Source: Bacteroidota bacterium (GTDB lineage: Bacteria > Bacteroidota > Bacteroidia > B-17B0 > Aurantibacillaceae). Taken from it: 64,000 nt of DNA. Below are positions 55,501 to 63,650 of the stretch, piece after piece (position 1 is the stretch's first letter; every line of letters starts with the position of its first letter). The notes under the pieces were generated by a model that did no database searches, was not told where the DNA came from, and worked only from the letters and a program-made list of their open reading frames with translations. A program made the position numbers and the translations under genes. The DNA is taken from positions 1-64,000 of the forward strand of contig JAUXSA010000001.1 of assembly GCA_030681615.1 (NCBI GenBank), written 5' to 3'.

Positions 55501-56007
55501 ACACTTGGAAAAAAATGCGGGCAAAATATGAAAGCCGTTCAGGCATTTGCAAATGATAATGGTGCAAAAATTATTTCAGGTATAGAAAAAACAGGCGCTT
55601 TTACAATTGAACTTAATGGCATAAACATTGTTTTAGAAGGAGAAGACGTTGAAATTATACCGGTTGATATTCCGGGGTGGAAAGTTGCCAATAATGGCCC
55701 TTTAACCGTAGCCCTTGATGTTAATTTGTCTGAAGAATTAAAGAACGAAGGATTGGCTCGCGAGGTGGTTAATCGCATTCAGAATATGAGGAAAGACGCT
55801 GGTTTTGAGGTGACTGACAAGATTTTGGTCAAAATTCAGCAAAATTCCGAGTTAGATAATGCTATTAAAAACAATTTGAGTTATATTTGTTCTGAAACTC
55901 TAACGAACGACCTGCAATTGGTGCAAAATTTGTCTGCCGCCAATGCCAGTAAAATTGAAGTAGACGAGCTTATTACAACACTAATCTCCATTGAAAAGTT
56001 AAATTAA
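52567..56007 (+). CDS. ileS: Isoleucine-tRNA ligase
   Basis: A 1146-residue class I aminoacyl-tRNA synthetase. The HIGH variant GIHH lies in GPPSANGMPGIHHVMARAIKD (~49-69), the editing domain includes YFLAWTTTPWTLPSNTALAVG, and the KMSKR loop is in DKNGNKMSKRLGNAVDPF (~690). Its length and the C-terminal anticodon-binding region fit the longer IleS type common in Bacteroidota. An unusual ~17-residue insert (VSSQQSALSKLPTADGP, residues 220-236) just before YFLAWTTTPWT is encoded by repeat-like DNA. The gene is probably co-transcribed with the DksA-like gene 11 bp downstream. Confidence 0.96.
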   Translation: MKKYPEYKKLDLSQISKDILQFWEKDKTFEKSISTRDESKPWVFYEGPPSANGMPGIHHVMARAIKDIFCRFKTLQGYQVKRKAGWDTHGLPIELGVEKSLGITKEDIGNEKSKKYISVEDYNKACRKEVMKYTDKWEDVTAKMGYWVDMSDPYITYENKYIESVWWLLPNLSKKDLLYKGFTIQPYSPAAGTGLSSHELNQPGCYRDVKDRTATVQFKVSSQQSALSKLPTADGPLYFLAWTTTPWTLPSNTALAVGKDIEYVFVKSFNPFSGTPQTVILAKDLLNKYFSEKHTDLKFEDYKPGDKNIPFKIVGHAKGSDLAGISYEQLLPFMQPTDGDAFKVLVGDFVTTTDGTGIVHIAPSFGADDFRVAKQNAVGSLTLVDRRGKFLPEVQDGVFLYGEEFVKEAYLNDVEKQAEFEKQKKILEAAGKIKELKVYLSVDERIVLKLQEEGKLFKKETYEHSYPHCWRTDKPVLYYPLDSWFIKSTAMKDRMIELNKTINWKPEATGTGRFGNWLENLNDWNLSRSRFWGIPIPIWTSEDGTEQIVIGSAEELKKEIDNAVAKGIMQTNPLAKFVPGNFSKENYDTFDLHKPYADTIYLEKNGKKLQREPDLIDVWFDSGAMPYAQVHYPFENKELIDNKKYFPADFIAEGVDQTRGWFFTLHAIAVMNFDSVAYKNVVSNGLVLDKNGNKMSKRLGNAVDPFETLEKYGADATRWYMIANAAPWDNLKFDLEGIGEVQRKLFGTLYNTYGFFSLYSNVDGFVVDEKNQTPIESRIELDRWIISRLQSLVEDVTLYYNEYEPHRAARAIEEFVDEHLSNWYVRLSRRRFWRGEMSSDKIAAYETLHTCLTTVSQLMSPIAPFFADWMYQNLTINDQSVHLTKLVEVKKQHQDKSLEERMELAQKISSMVLSIRKKENLKVRQPLQRIQIPILDKAFQNKIEAVKDLILSEVNVKEIDFVNESQTQIVKNLKLNFKTLGKKCGQNMKAVQAFANDNGAKIISGIEKTGAFTIELNGINIVLEGEDVEIIPVDIPGWKVANNGPLTVALDVNLSEELKNEGLAREVVNRIQNMRKDAGFEVTDKILVKIQQNSELDNAIKNNLSYICSETLTNDLQLVQNLSAANASKIEVDELITTLISIEKLN
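53224..53274 (+). repeat. Repeat-derived in-frame insertion in ileS
   Basis: The stretch GTTAGCAGTCAGCAGTCAGC and the following ACTTAGCAAACTGCCAACTG look like the AGTCAGCAGT/ACTGCCAACTG intergenic repeats of Bacteroidota. The first half is a direct repeat of AGCAGTC. It encodes VSSQQSALSKLPTADG in the editing domain. Confidence 0.6.
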
Positions 56008-56018
56008 AATTAATTACT

Positions 56019-57101
56019 ATGGCTAAAAAGAAAGACAGTAAAAAGGATAAAAAGGCCAAACCTGTTGCAAAACCTGCTAAAAAAGCAAGCAAACCCGCTC
56101 CTAAAAAGGCGGCAAAACCTGCTAAAAAAAATACGCCAAAACCTGCTAAAAAAGCAGCTAAACCTGTTGCAAAAAAAGTGGTTAAGCCTGCAAAAGTTGT
56201 TGCAAAAAAAGTAGCTAAACCTGTTGAAAAAAAGAAAGAAATAAAACCCGTACTAAAAACAAAACCTGTGTTGAAAGAAGTGCCGAAAGAAAAAAAAGCA
56301 AGTGGAAAACCAATTGAAGCGATAGCTAAAAAAGGAAAAGATAAAAAAGCCGGAAAAGTTAAAGGCAAAAAGAAAGGTAAAGGAGGAGATGATGACGATG
56401 ACGATATTCCTGATGAAGAAGAAGATGATTCTGATGTTGAAGTAAAAGATGATTACGAAAAACCAGAGGATGATGATGCTGCAGTTCTTGAAGGAGGATT
56501 GGATGAGGCCGGGTTAGTTGATCTTGAGGGTGGTCCCGCAGAGATTGATGAAGATGATGACGAGGTGCCTGAAAAACGTGGCCGTGGCCGCAGAAAGAAA
56601 AACGATGGCCGTTCTAGCGGAAATAGTATGGAAGCATATATCCGTAACAGACCTTTGCAAATTGATATTAATAAACCATTGATTAAAAAAAGCAAAGAAG
56701 AAATTCCTAAGCCTTTTGTAAATACAAAAGATAATCGCACACGTTATTCGGATAAAGAATTGACTGAGTTCAAAGAATTGATCTTATCAAAATTAAAAGA
56801 AGCGCAAACCGATTACGATCTTTTAAAACAAACATTAAGTAACGAAGATAATCATGGTACCGATGATACATCGCCAACATTTAAATTATTGGAAGACGGA
56901 AGTGATGTAATGAGCAAGGAAGAAACCGCGCAATTAGCATCCCGCCAGGAAAAATATATTGTTAACTTAAAAAATGCTTTAGTACGAATTGAAAACAAAA
57001 CGTATGGTATTTGCAGGGTTACCGGCAAACTAATACCTAAAGAGCGTTTACGTTCGGTGCCACACGCTACATTGGGCATTGATGCTAAGTTAAGCCAGTA
57101 A
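56019..57101 (+). CDS. DksA/TraR-type zinc-finger-like protein with histone H1-like N-terminal tail
   Basis: A 360-residue protein in three parts. Residues 1-125 are Lys/Ala/Pro-rich with repeated KPAKKA units, like histone H1 tails. Residues ~126-190 are strongly acidic (DDDDDDIPDEEEDD) and followed by a basic RGRGRRKK patch. Residues ~240-360 match the Bacteroidota TraR/DksA-type domain (coiled-coil region, then YGICRVTGKLIPKERLRSVPHA). Only one of the four zinc-binding Cys of classical DksA remains, as in many Bacteroidota homologues. Homologues normally end at ~130 residues, so the tail is an extension. The likely role is RNA polymerase or nucleoid binding. A terminator follows. Confidence 0.85.
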   Translation: MAKKKDSKKDKKAKPVAKPAKKASKPAPKKAAKPAKKNTPKPAKKAAKPVAKKVVKPAKVVAKKVAKPVEKKKEIKPVLKTKPVLKEVPKEKKASGKPIEAIAKKGKDKKAGKVKGKKKGKGGDDDDDDIPDEEEDDSDVEVKDDYEKPEDDDAAVLEGGLDEAGLVDLEGGPAEIDEDDDEVPEKRGRGRRKKNDGRSSGNSMEAYIRNRPLQIDINKPLIKKSKEEIPKPFVNTKDNRTRYSDKELTEFKELILSKLKEAQTDYDLLKQTLSNEDNHGTDDTSPTFKLLEDGSDVMSKEETAQLASRQEKYIVNLKNALVRIENKTYGICRVTGKLIPKERLRSVPHATLGIDAKLSQ

Positions 57102-57118
57102 TTTTTATTGAATTTTTT

Positions 57119-57149
57119 AAAGGCCGTCTTATAAAAGGACGGCCTTTTT
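57119..57149 (+). terminator. Rho-independent terminator after the DksA-like gene
   Basis: Stem AAAGGCCGTC/GACGGCCTTT with a short AT-rich loop, followed by TTTT. It lies 18 bp after the stop codon. Confidence 0.85.
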
Positions 57150-57241
57150 AATTTATAATTCTTTCACAATCAATATAATTTCTCATCATTAATAAACTGT
57201 AAAAAAGAGTATCTTTATACCTTTAAAAATACTTCAGCTTA

Positions 57242-57955
57242 ATGCTCAAAAAATTTAAAATTCCTTTAATAACTATTTTCTCTGTTCTGTTCATCGATCA
57301 GTTCATTAAAATTTATATCAAATTAAATTATCCATTAGGTGAAGTTGGAAAATTGGCCGATTGGTGCGTGATACATTTTACCGAAAATCCAGGGATGGCT
57401 TTTGGTTTTGAATTTGGTGGTGATTTTGGAAAACTTGCTTTAAGTGTATTCAGGATCCTGGCTTGCATTGCTGGTGTTTTTTATATCAGACACATTACAC
57501 AAAAGAAAGAGCATTGGGGTTTTGTATTTTCGGTATCATTAATATTAGCTGGTGCTATGGGGAATATTTTAGATAGCGCTTTTTACGGATTGATCTTTGA
57601 TAAGGGAACAATGTTCAATACAGAGTTCAATGAATATTTACCTTACGATGGCATTGCCAATTTTACAGGTAGTGGTTATGCGCCAACTATGTATGGCTGT
57701 GTGGTAGATATGTTTTATTTTCCGATAGTTAACGGACATTTTCCTTCCTGGTTCCCGATCTGGGGAGGCGAAGATTTTCAATTCTTTAGACCAATTTTTA
57801 ATTTTGCGGATGCCGCCATTTCAGGAGGTGTAATTATTATTATTCTTTTCCAAAAAAAATTCTCTAAAACATCAGAAACTATTGAATCGGAAAACGCGAC
57901 TGCTCCTGATCAGGAAAATAAGTCAGACGCAACACTTAACACCAATTCAAATTAG
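57242..57955 (+). CDS. lspA: Lipoprotein signal peptidase (signal peptidase II)
   Basis: A 237-residue inner membrane protease that removes lipoprotein signal peptides. Four membrane helices are visible, with the conserved blocks FTENPGMAFG, GAMGNILDSAFYG (first catalytic Asp) and FNFADAAISGG (second catalytic Asp). Like other Bacteroidota LspA it has a long periplasmic insert (~115-165) and an Asn/Ser/Glu-rich C-terminal tail, so it is longer than E. coli LspA. It serves lipoproteins such as those at 11.7 and 21.1 kb. It lies 14 bp before hemH. Confidence 0.93.
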   Translation: MLKKFKIPLITIFSVLFIDQFIKIYIKLNYPLGEVGKLADWCVIHFTENPGMAFGFEFGGDFGKLALSVFRILACIAGVFYIRHITQKKEHWGFVFSVSLILAGAMGNILDSAFYGLIFDKGTMFNTEFNEYLPYDGIANFTGSGYAPTMYGCVVDMFYFPIVNGHFPSWFPIWGGEDFQFFRPIFNFADAAISGGVIIIILFQKKFSKTSETIESENATAPDQENKSDATLNTNSN

Positions 57956-57969
57956 TTGTTGTAAATAAG

Positions 57970-58980
57970 ATGAAAGAAGCAATACTCCTTATTAATCTTG
58001 GAACACCCGATGCGCCTACACCGGGCAAGGTGGGTAAATATTTAACTCAATTTTTAAACGACAGGCGCGTCATCGATATTAATCCGGTAGGTAGATTTAT
58101 TTTAGTGAATTTAATAATCGTTCCTTTTAGAAGTTTTAAGTCTTCTAAATTGTATCAACAAATATGGACAAAAGAAGGCTCTCCACTTTTGACCAATAGC
58201 ATTGTTCTAAAAGAAAAAGTACAAAAAGACGTTGGCGATAAATATATTGTTGAATTAGCCATGCGCTATCAAACACCATCTATTAAAAACGCATTAGAAA
58301 ACATCAGGCAACAACGTCCGTCTAAAATTCACATTCTGCCATTGTATCCTCAATATGCCAGTTCAAGCACAGGCAGTACTATTGAAGAGGTATTAAAGCA
58401 AATTAAAGGCTGGGAAGTAATTCCGAGTTTAAATATTGTAAGTAAATTTTACGATCAGCAAACATTTATTGATGCGCTTTTGGTGGAAGGAAAAAAACAT
58501 AACATTGCCGACTTCGATCATGTTGTTTTTTCTTATCATGGTTTACCAGAGCGACAAATATTAAAAGCCTCTGCACATTATGGTGGAAATACTTGCCAAA
58601 TGGGAGGCTGCTGTAACAGCATTACAAAAAACAATCAATATTGTTATCGCGCTAATTGTTTTGAAACAACCAGGCAATTAGTAAAAGCATTAAATATTCC
58701 TGAAGGAAAATACACCAGCAGTTTTCAAAGCAGGTTAGATCAAAAATGGTTGAAACCTTTTAGCGATAAGGTAATTGAAGAACTCGCGAAAAAAGGAAGT
58801 AAAAAGATCCTGGTTTTTTCACCAGCTTTTGTGGCCGATTGTTTAGAGACCATTTATGAAATTGGCACCGAATACAACGAGATCTTTAAAGAACATGGTG
58901 GCGAAAAAGTGACCCTTGTTAATAGTTTAAATACTAACGAGGTTTGGGTAAAAGCCATAAAACAGATCGTTTCCAATTAA
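57970..58980 (+). CDS. hemH: Ferrochelatase
   Basis: A 336-residue enzyme for the last step of protoheme synthesis. Signatures are LLINLGTPDAPTPGKVGKYL at the start, LPLYPQYASSSTGST, the active-site VVFSYHGLPERQ (~180) and LVFSPAFVADCLETIYEI near the C-terminus. A cysteine-rich insert (TCQMGGCCNSI... and CYRANC, ~196-220) follows the active-site His; such cysteines are seen in other Bacteroidota HemH and might bind a metal or Fe-S cluster. It is probably co-transcribed with lspA. Confidence 0.95.
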   Translation: MKEAILLINLGTPDAPTPGKVGKYLTQFLNDRRVIDINPVGRFILVNLIIVPFRSFKSSKLYQQIWTKEGSPLLTNSIVLKEKVQKDVGDKYIVELAMRYQTPSIKNALENIRQQRPSKIHILPLYPQYASSSTGSTIEEVLKQIKGWEVIPSLNIVSKFYDQQTFIDALLVEGKKHNIADFDHVVFSYHGLPERQILKASAHYGGNTCQMGGCCNSITKNNQYCYRANCFETTRQLVKALNIPEGKYTSSFQSRLDQKWLKPFSDKVIEELAKKGSKKILVFSPAFVADCLETIYEIGTEYNEIFKEHGGEKVTLVNSLNTNEVWVKAIKQIVSN

Positions 58981-59062
58981 CCGCCTAAGTTTTATTAAAT
59001 TGATAATCAGTTAGTTGTAAAATATTTTACGATCTAATTATGGTTTATATTATAAACTAGTT

Positions 59063-59070
59063 TACATTTG
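59063..59070 (+). promoter_or_regulatory. Candidate Bacteroidota -7 element (TACATTTG)
   Basis: Exact TAnnTTTG match 20 bp before the ATG of the three-gene membrane/regulator operon. The -33 region is unconvincing. Confidence 0.4.
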
Positions 59071-59090
59071 TTTCATAAAACATTAATAAA

Positions 59091-59696
59091 ATGAAAACAA
59101 CATTAGAAAACGATTTAAATGAGAATATGAATCCTGAAGAAAGTCTTCACATAATTAATACAATGATTAATACTGCAAAAAATAAATTAGCCGATGATGG
59201 CTTCCATTTAATTTTTTGGGGATGGTTAGTTACCTTTTGTGCATTAACACACTATGTAATTTTAAAATTAAATATCCAGGGCGGCGAATGGGTTTGGATG
59301 CTGATGCCTTTAGGTGGAATTGTTTCGGGAATATACGGATACAAACAAGGTAAAACACAAAAAGTAAGAACGCATATCGATTCCTATATTAGTTATGTGT
59401 GGATCGGTTTTATTATTGCATTGTTTCTTACTTTATCTTTTGGTTATGCTCATGGAATAAAAGCAACATACTTTTTCTTAATGTTATTATACGGTATGGC
59501 TACTTTTATTACCGGTGGTATTTTAAATTTTAAGCCTTTGATCTACGGCAGTCTTTTTTCTTTTGCATTCGCTATTGTTTCGGTTTTTGTAGGAGAAGCA
59601 GATCAGTTCTTATGCATCTCGGCAGCTTTAATATTAAGCTACATTATTCCGGGACATATGTTACGTTCAAAATTCAAATCGCAGCAACATGCTTAA
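59091..59696 (+). CDS. Hypothetical six-helix membrane protein in winged-helix operon
   Basis: A 201-residue protein with a short soluble N-terminus and about six membrane helices (FHLIFWGWLVTFCALTHYVIL, VWMLMPLGGIVSGIYGY, ISYVWIGFIIALFLTLSFGYA, ATYFFLMLLYGMATFITGGIL and two more). The family is not named to my knowledge, but it occurs next to small winged-helix regulators in Bacteroidota. It overlaps the regulator gene by 8 bp, so the regulator may control or sense it. Confidence 0.72.
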   Translation: MKTTLENDLNENMNPEESLHIINTMINTAKNKLADDGFHLIFWGWLVTFCALTHYVILKLNIQGGEWVWMLMPLGGIVSGIYGYKQGKTQKVRTHIDSYISYVWIGFIIALFLTLSFGYAHGIKATYFFLMLLYGMATFITGGILNFKPLIYGSLFSFAFAIVSVFVGEADQFLCISAALILSYIIPGHMLRSKFKSQQHA

Positions 59697-59979
59697 AGAT
59701 TTAGATCCCATATTGCATTCGCAGTTGCGGTTGGCAATTGTTTCTCTTTTGGTAGGAGTTAAAGAAGCAGAATTTACTTACCTGAAAGAGCAAACTAATT
59801 CAACGGCCGGTAACTTAAGTGTACAGATCCAGAAATTAAAAGAAGCAGGTTACATTGAAATAGAAAAAAAATTCAAAGACAATTATCCCCAAACTATTTG
59901 CAAAATAACTAAAGTAGGAATTAAAGCATTTGAAGACTATGTAGAAGTTATACAAAACTATTTAAAGCCAAAAAAATAA
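59689..59979 (+). CDS. Winged-helix transcriptional regulator (MarR/ArsR-like)
   Basis: A 96-residue DNA-binding protein. The start LDPILHSQLRLAIVSLLVG followed by FTYLKEQTNSTAGNLSVQIQKLKEAGYIEIEKKF is the recognition-helix and wing pattern of small winged-helix regulators that act as dimers. No metal-binding Cys was seen. It overlaps the upstream membrane protein gene by 8 bp and precedes a 2TM protein gene by 20 bp, so the three form one operon and are probably autoregulated. Confidence 0.88.
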   Translation: MLKDLDPILHSQLRLAIVSLLVGVKEAEFTYLKEQTNSTAGNLSVQIQKLKEAGYIEIEKKFKDNYPQTICKITKVGIKAFEDYVEVIQNYLKPKK

Positions 59980-59999
59980 ATCATTATAAAATAAAAACA

Positions 60000-60284
60000 A
60001 TGGAAAATATACAAACAGACAAAGAAAGAATGTTATGGAAACAAGCCAAAAAAAGAGTGGGCTTTAGAAACCATCTCCTCTCGTATTTATTAGTAAATAC
60101 CATGTTATGGGTAATGTGGTTTGTTAACGGTCGCGAAATGGAAGAAGGATTACCGTGGCCAATATTCTGTACACTCGGTTGGGGTTTTGGACTTTTATGG
60201 CACTTTATGGGCGCGTTTGTTTTTAACAATAAATTAAGCCAGGTAGAAAAAGAGTTTGAGAAGTTAAAAGCAAAGAATAATTAA
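60000..60284 (+). CDS. 2TM domain-containing protein
   Basis: A 94-residue protein with two membrane helices (HLLSYLLVNTMLWVMWFVNG and WPIFCTLGWGFGLLWHFMGAFVF) preceded by ERMLWKQAKKRVGFRNH. This is the layout of the 2TM domain, which in related proteins is joined to or encoded near LytTR or small regulators. It ends in a charged helix. It converges with the ABC permease gene with a 4-bp overlap. Confidence 0.88.
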   Translation: MENIQTDKERMLWKQAKKRVGFRNHLLSYLLVNTMLWVMWFVNGREMEEGLPWPIFCTLGWGFGLLWHFMGAFVFNNKLSQVEKEFEKLKAKNN

Positions 60285-61543
60285 TTACCGGCAATTGGTT
60301 TTTCGTCAATTGAGCGGGTATCTAAGGCATCCCGCAAACCGTTACCAACCAACATAAAGGCAAGTACTAATATCATAATAGCAATACCTGGAATAAAAGC
60401 CAGGTACGCTTTATCCATTAAAATATAACCATGATGTGCGTTGGTCATTTCGCCCCATGAAGGTACAGGTGGTTGGGCGCCAATACCTAAAAAGCTTAAG
60501 CCGGCCTCGGTTAAAATAGCGCTTGCAAAATTACTTGCCGCCATTACAACAACAGGGCCCATTACGTTAGGTAAAATATGGCGTAAAATAATGCGCATAT
60601 TTCTAAACCCTAAAGCTCTTCCCGCTTCAACAAATTCTTTTTCGCGGATACTTAAAATTTGTCCGCGAACAATACGCGCAACATCTACCCACATGGTTAA
60701 ACCAACGGCAATAAATACTTGCAAAATACCTTTTCCTAAAACTAACGTAATAGCAATAACCAATAATAGAGTTGGAATACTCCACACCACATTAATTAAC
60801 CACATAATGGCCGAATCTGTTTTGCCCCTGTAGTAACCGGCAATGGCTCCTAATAAAATTCCAATAAAAATTGAGATGATAACAGATACTAAACCAACAC
60901 TTAAACTAATGCGTGTTCCTATTAACAATCTGCTTAAAAGATCGCGACCTAAAAGATCGGTGCCTAACATGTAAGATTTTTTAATGATGTTATCTTTTTT
61001 GATGGTCTCTTGCAATTCACTAATTGATTTTGTGATCTGTGTAGGATTATCAATTTCGTAAAAAGACAATTGGTTCTTTAATGAGTCGTAAACTATTGGC
61101 GATCTTGAATCAATTGCATAAACAACATCGGCAACATTAAATGTTGAAAACGTTGCGCCCTTATTATCTTTGTTTCCGGTAAATTCTTCAACAACAATTT
61201 CTTTTCCTTTAAATTTATAATCGTGAATGGTGTAATGCGAGAATGTTTCATTTTTACCAAATATCATGGTGTGAAAAATATTCTGGTCCAACTTTTCTTC
61301 ATTCTTTAGAACAGCAAGCATTTCAACACTAAAGCCTGGCTCTTTTATATGAAGTTCTGGTTTTTGATCATTTGCATACGGTGTTTTATCGGGGGTAATT
61401 AAATATCCCAAAATAGAAATAAGGCAAGCAATTCCAATTACCCATAAACCAAGCAACGATAGCTTGTTACGTTTAAATCTGCGCCAGGTTTGAACGCTTA
61501 ACGATTCCGACTCAAAATTTATAGACTTCTTCCTGAAAAACAC
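60281..61543 (-). CDS. ABC transporter permease, OppC/DppC type
   Basis: A 420-residue permease with six membrane helices and the binding-protein-dependent transport signature at EAGRALGFRNMRIILRHILPNVMGPVVV (~310-337). GTDLLGRDLLSRLLIGTRISLSVGL is typical of OppC/DppC. A long periplasmic insert (~60-185) after the first helix makes it longer than E. coli DppC. The start is GTG 61543. No partner permease, ATPase or binding protein lies in the window. Its substrate is presumed to be peptides but is unproven. Confidence 0.9.
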   Translation of the reverse strand: MFFRKKSINFESESLSVQTWRRFKRNKLSLLGLWVIGIACLISILGYLITPDKTPYANDQKPELHIKEPGFSVEMLAVLKNEEKLDQNIFHTMIFGKNETFSHYTIHDYKFKGKEIVVEEFTGNKDNKGATFSTFNVADVVYAIDSRSPIVYDSLKNQLSFYEIDNPTQITKSISELQETIKKDNIIKKSYMLGTDLLGRDLLSRLLIGTRISLSVGLVSVIISIFIGILLGAIAGYYRGKTDSAIMWLINVVWSIPTLLLVIAITLVLGKGILQVFIAVGLTMWVDVARIVRGQILSIREKEFVEAGRALGFRNMRIILRHILPNVMGPVVVMAASNFASAILTEAGLSFLGIGAQPPVPSWGEMTNAHHGYILMDKAYLAFIPGIAIMILVLAFMLVGNGLRDALDTRSIDEKPIAGN

Positions 61544-61546
61544 AAA

Positions 61547-62659
61547 TTATAATTTCCATTTTGGTTTTATAAAAACCGAGGCTATTGCAACAACACAGGC
61601 ATACAAGGGGTATACACAACCCACAGGTAAGCCAAACCAACCCAAGCCTTTGTTTTTAACAAAACGTGATGCTAAAAATAGCAACAAAAAGTCAATAATC
61701 AACTTAAAAAGCACGAAAAATAAGATAAATCCCCCGTTTTGCGGGACAAAAAAGCAATAAAACAGACAAAACAACCACAATAAGTTTATGGCAAAACTTA
61801 AGAGGGCAAGCACTAAATTAAGTACATTTTTGTTGTTTTTGAATTTAGAGGCCCATCTTATTTTTTGATTTATTAATTGCCTGAACGAAAATGATGGATA
61901 AGTGAATACAATTGCCTGTTCTGATTTTAAATAATTAATTTTTGAACCCTCAATTTTTTTAATATCCTCTAAAAATAAAATATCATCACCCGATTCAACG
62001 TTAATATGCGATGCATACCCATTTACTTTTTCGAAAATAGTTTTTGTAAAAATTATATTAGCACCGTTGCATAAAAACGGCCGGTTAAAATAAGCACTTC
62101 CACAATTTAAAACTGTTAACACATTATTTTCTATTGCCTGCAATGCCCATAAAATTCCAAAATTATTTGCAATTACAATTGGTGCAATAATAAGATCGGC
62201 AGAAGTTGTTTTATAAAAATCAGAAATATTCTGTAACCACAGTGTTGAGGTTGTAAATGTATCCGCATCACGCAAAACTAATAATTCTGAATTTGCTTGT
62301 GAAATTGCATAGGTGATACTTTGTTTTTTTCCTTTTTGATGTGGATTGGTAATTATTTTATAATTAATGTTTGCGTTCTTTAAAACAGATTCAGCCTGAT
62401 ACACGGTGCTATCGGTACTTGCATCGTTGATTAAAATAAGCTGCACTTGCGTAAGATCATAATCCTGTTTTAGAATAGTGTTTAAACATCTGGCAATTGT
62501 TTTCTCTTCGTTGCGCGCACAAATAATAATGGTTAGCGGAGTAGTGCTTTCGTAAGTCGATGTGAAATATTGTGTTTTAATAAAACCAAAGGCAAACCAG
62601 GCCATTACGCAGGCGTATACAAGCAAACAACTAAATACTATGTACGAAAGCAAGATCAC
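61547..62659 (-). CDS. Glycosyltransferase family 2 membrane protein
   Basis: A 370-residue protein. An N-terminal helix is followed by a GT-A domain with PLTIIICARNEEKTIARCLNTIL (~42-64), LILINDASTDST, LLVLRDADTFTT (DxD, ~130) and ESGDDILFLEDIKK, plus RQLINQKIRWASK, which resembles the QxxRW motif of processive enzymes. Three C-terminal membrane helices follow. It makes or extends a cell-surface glycan. The start is GTG 62659, overlapping the upstream flippase-like gene by 4 bp, and the gene is 3 bp from the ABC permease. Confidence 0.9.
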   Translation of the reverse strand: MILLSYIVFSCLLVYACVMAWFAFGFIKTQYFTSTYESTTPLTIIICARNEEKTIARCLNTILKQDYDLTQVQLILINDASTDSTVYQAESVLKNANINYKIITNPHQKGKKQSITYAISQANSELLVLRDADTFTTSTLWLQNISDFYKTTSADLIIAPIVIANNFGILWALQAIENNVLTVLNCGSAYFNRPFLCNGANIIFTKTIFEKVNGYASHINVESGDDILFLEDIKKIEGSKINYLKSEQAIVFTYPSFSFRQLINQKIRWASKFKNNKNVLNLVLALLSFAINLLWLFCLFYCFFVPQNGGFILFFVLFKLIIDFLLLFLASRFVKNKGLGWFGLPVGCVYPLYACVVAIASVFIKPKWKL

Positions 62660-63627
62660 TTTTTACCAAATAATTTAAAATCAAAATTTTGTTTTAATAA
62701 AATGCTGTAGCCATAAATACTTGGTACAATAATATTAATTAACCAGATCAAAACCGAAGCTAATGCTAATGCCGAATCGGATATTCCCGAACCATGAAAA
62801 ACTATTAATGCAATGGCAGCCCTTATGGGACCTTCTAATACACTGATCATAGGAATAGTTGTGGTTACCAAATAATAAAGTGCTATACCTGTAAAGATAG
62901 AAAAATTAAAATTAGTTGGATGGAACAAATAAAGCAGCAAAATAAATTGAAATGAGAACACAAGATATCTTATTAAAGAAAGACCAAATAATTGAATTAA
63001 TTTTTTTATTGTGAAACGGTATTTAAAATCATCTAATGCTTGTTGTTTGTTTAGTTTTTTGGTGATGAAGTTTAAGATCAGATCGATCTTAATAAGGCAA
63101 AAAATAAACACACCAAAGATCAAAATAGCAATAGTACTTGTAGTGTATGCTAACCAGATATTTTCATTATTAAATTGGTTTAACTGAATTAATAAAGCTG
63201 CTAACCCAAACAAATAAGTGATACATAACTGGAACATACCATTAATAAAATGGAGCGCAGTAATTTTTGGACGATTCTCTATTTTAAAAAAAATTATTTT
63301 TGCCAAAAATTCCGTGGCTCTTCCGGGTGCTAAATTTCCTAAACAAACACCAGCGTAAACAGAATGCATGGCTGTTTTAAAACTTATTTTTTCTACCGGT
63401 TCTGTTATTAATTGCCATTTGTAAGATTCAATTCCCCAGTTTATTGGAATAAGTAATAAACAAACACTAAAACATAACAGACCTTTTGATGAAAGTATCA
63501 GGTCGGCTAAGAGGTCTAATTTTTCAGGAGTGAGATCGCTTTTTAAACGTAGATAAATGATAAAAAAACTTCCGAGGCCAATCAGCACTTTAATAATGGT
63601 GGAAATTATTTTTTTTCGCTCTTGCAA
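62656..63627 (-). CDS. Lysylphosphatidylglycerol synthase TM-region / flippase-like protein
   Basis: A 323-residue protein with about eight membrane helices. [12 protein letters not shown] and [23 protein letters not shown] match the LPG synthase transmembrane (flippase-like) family that moves lipids or lipid-linked sugars. There is no catalytic aminoacyl-transfer domain, so it is probably only a transporter. It starts at TTG 63627; a stop lies three codons upstream. It is translationally coupled to the GT2 gene, which suggests a lipid-linked glycan is involved. It is divergent from ruvC. Confidence 0.8.
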   Translation of the reverse strand: MQERKKIISTIIKVLIGLGSFFIIYLRLKSDLTPEKLDLLADLILSSKGLLCFSVCLLLIPINWGIESYKWQLITEPVEKISFKTAMHSVYAGVCLGNLAPGRATEFLAKIIFFKIENRPKITALHFINGMFQLCITYLFGLAALLIQLNQFNNENIWLAYTTSTIAILIFGVFIFCLIKIDLILNFITKKLNKQQALDDFKYRFTIKKLIQLFGLSLIRYLVFSFQFILLLYLFHPTNFNFSIFTGIALYYLVTTTIPMISVLEGPIRAAIALIVFHGSGISDSALALASVLIWLINIIVPSIYGYSILLKQNFDFKLFGKK

Positions 63628-63650
63628 ATTACGCTAAATTTACATTTTTA

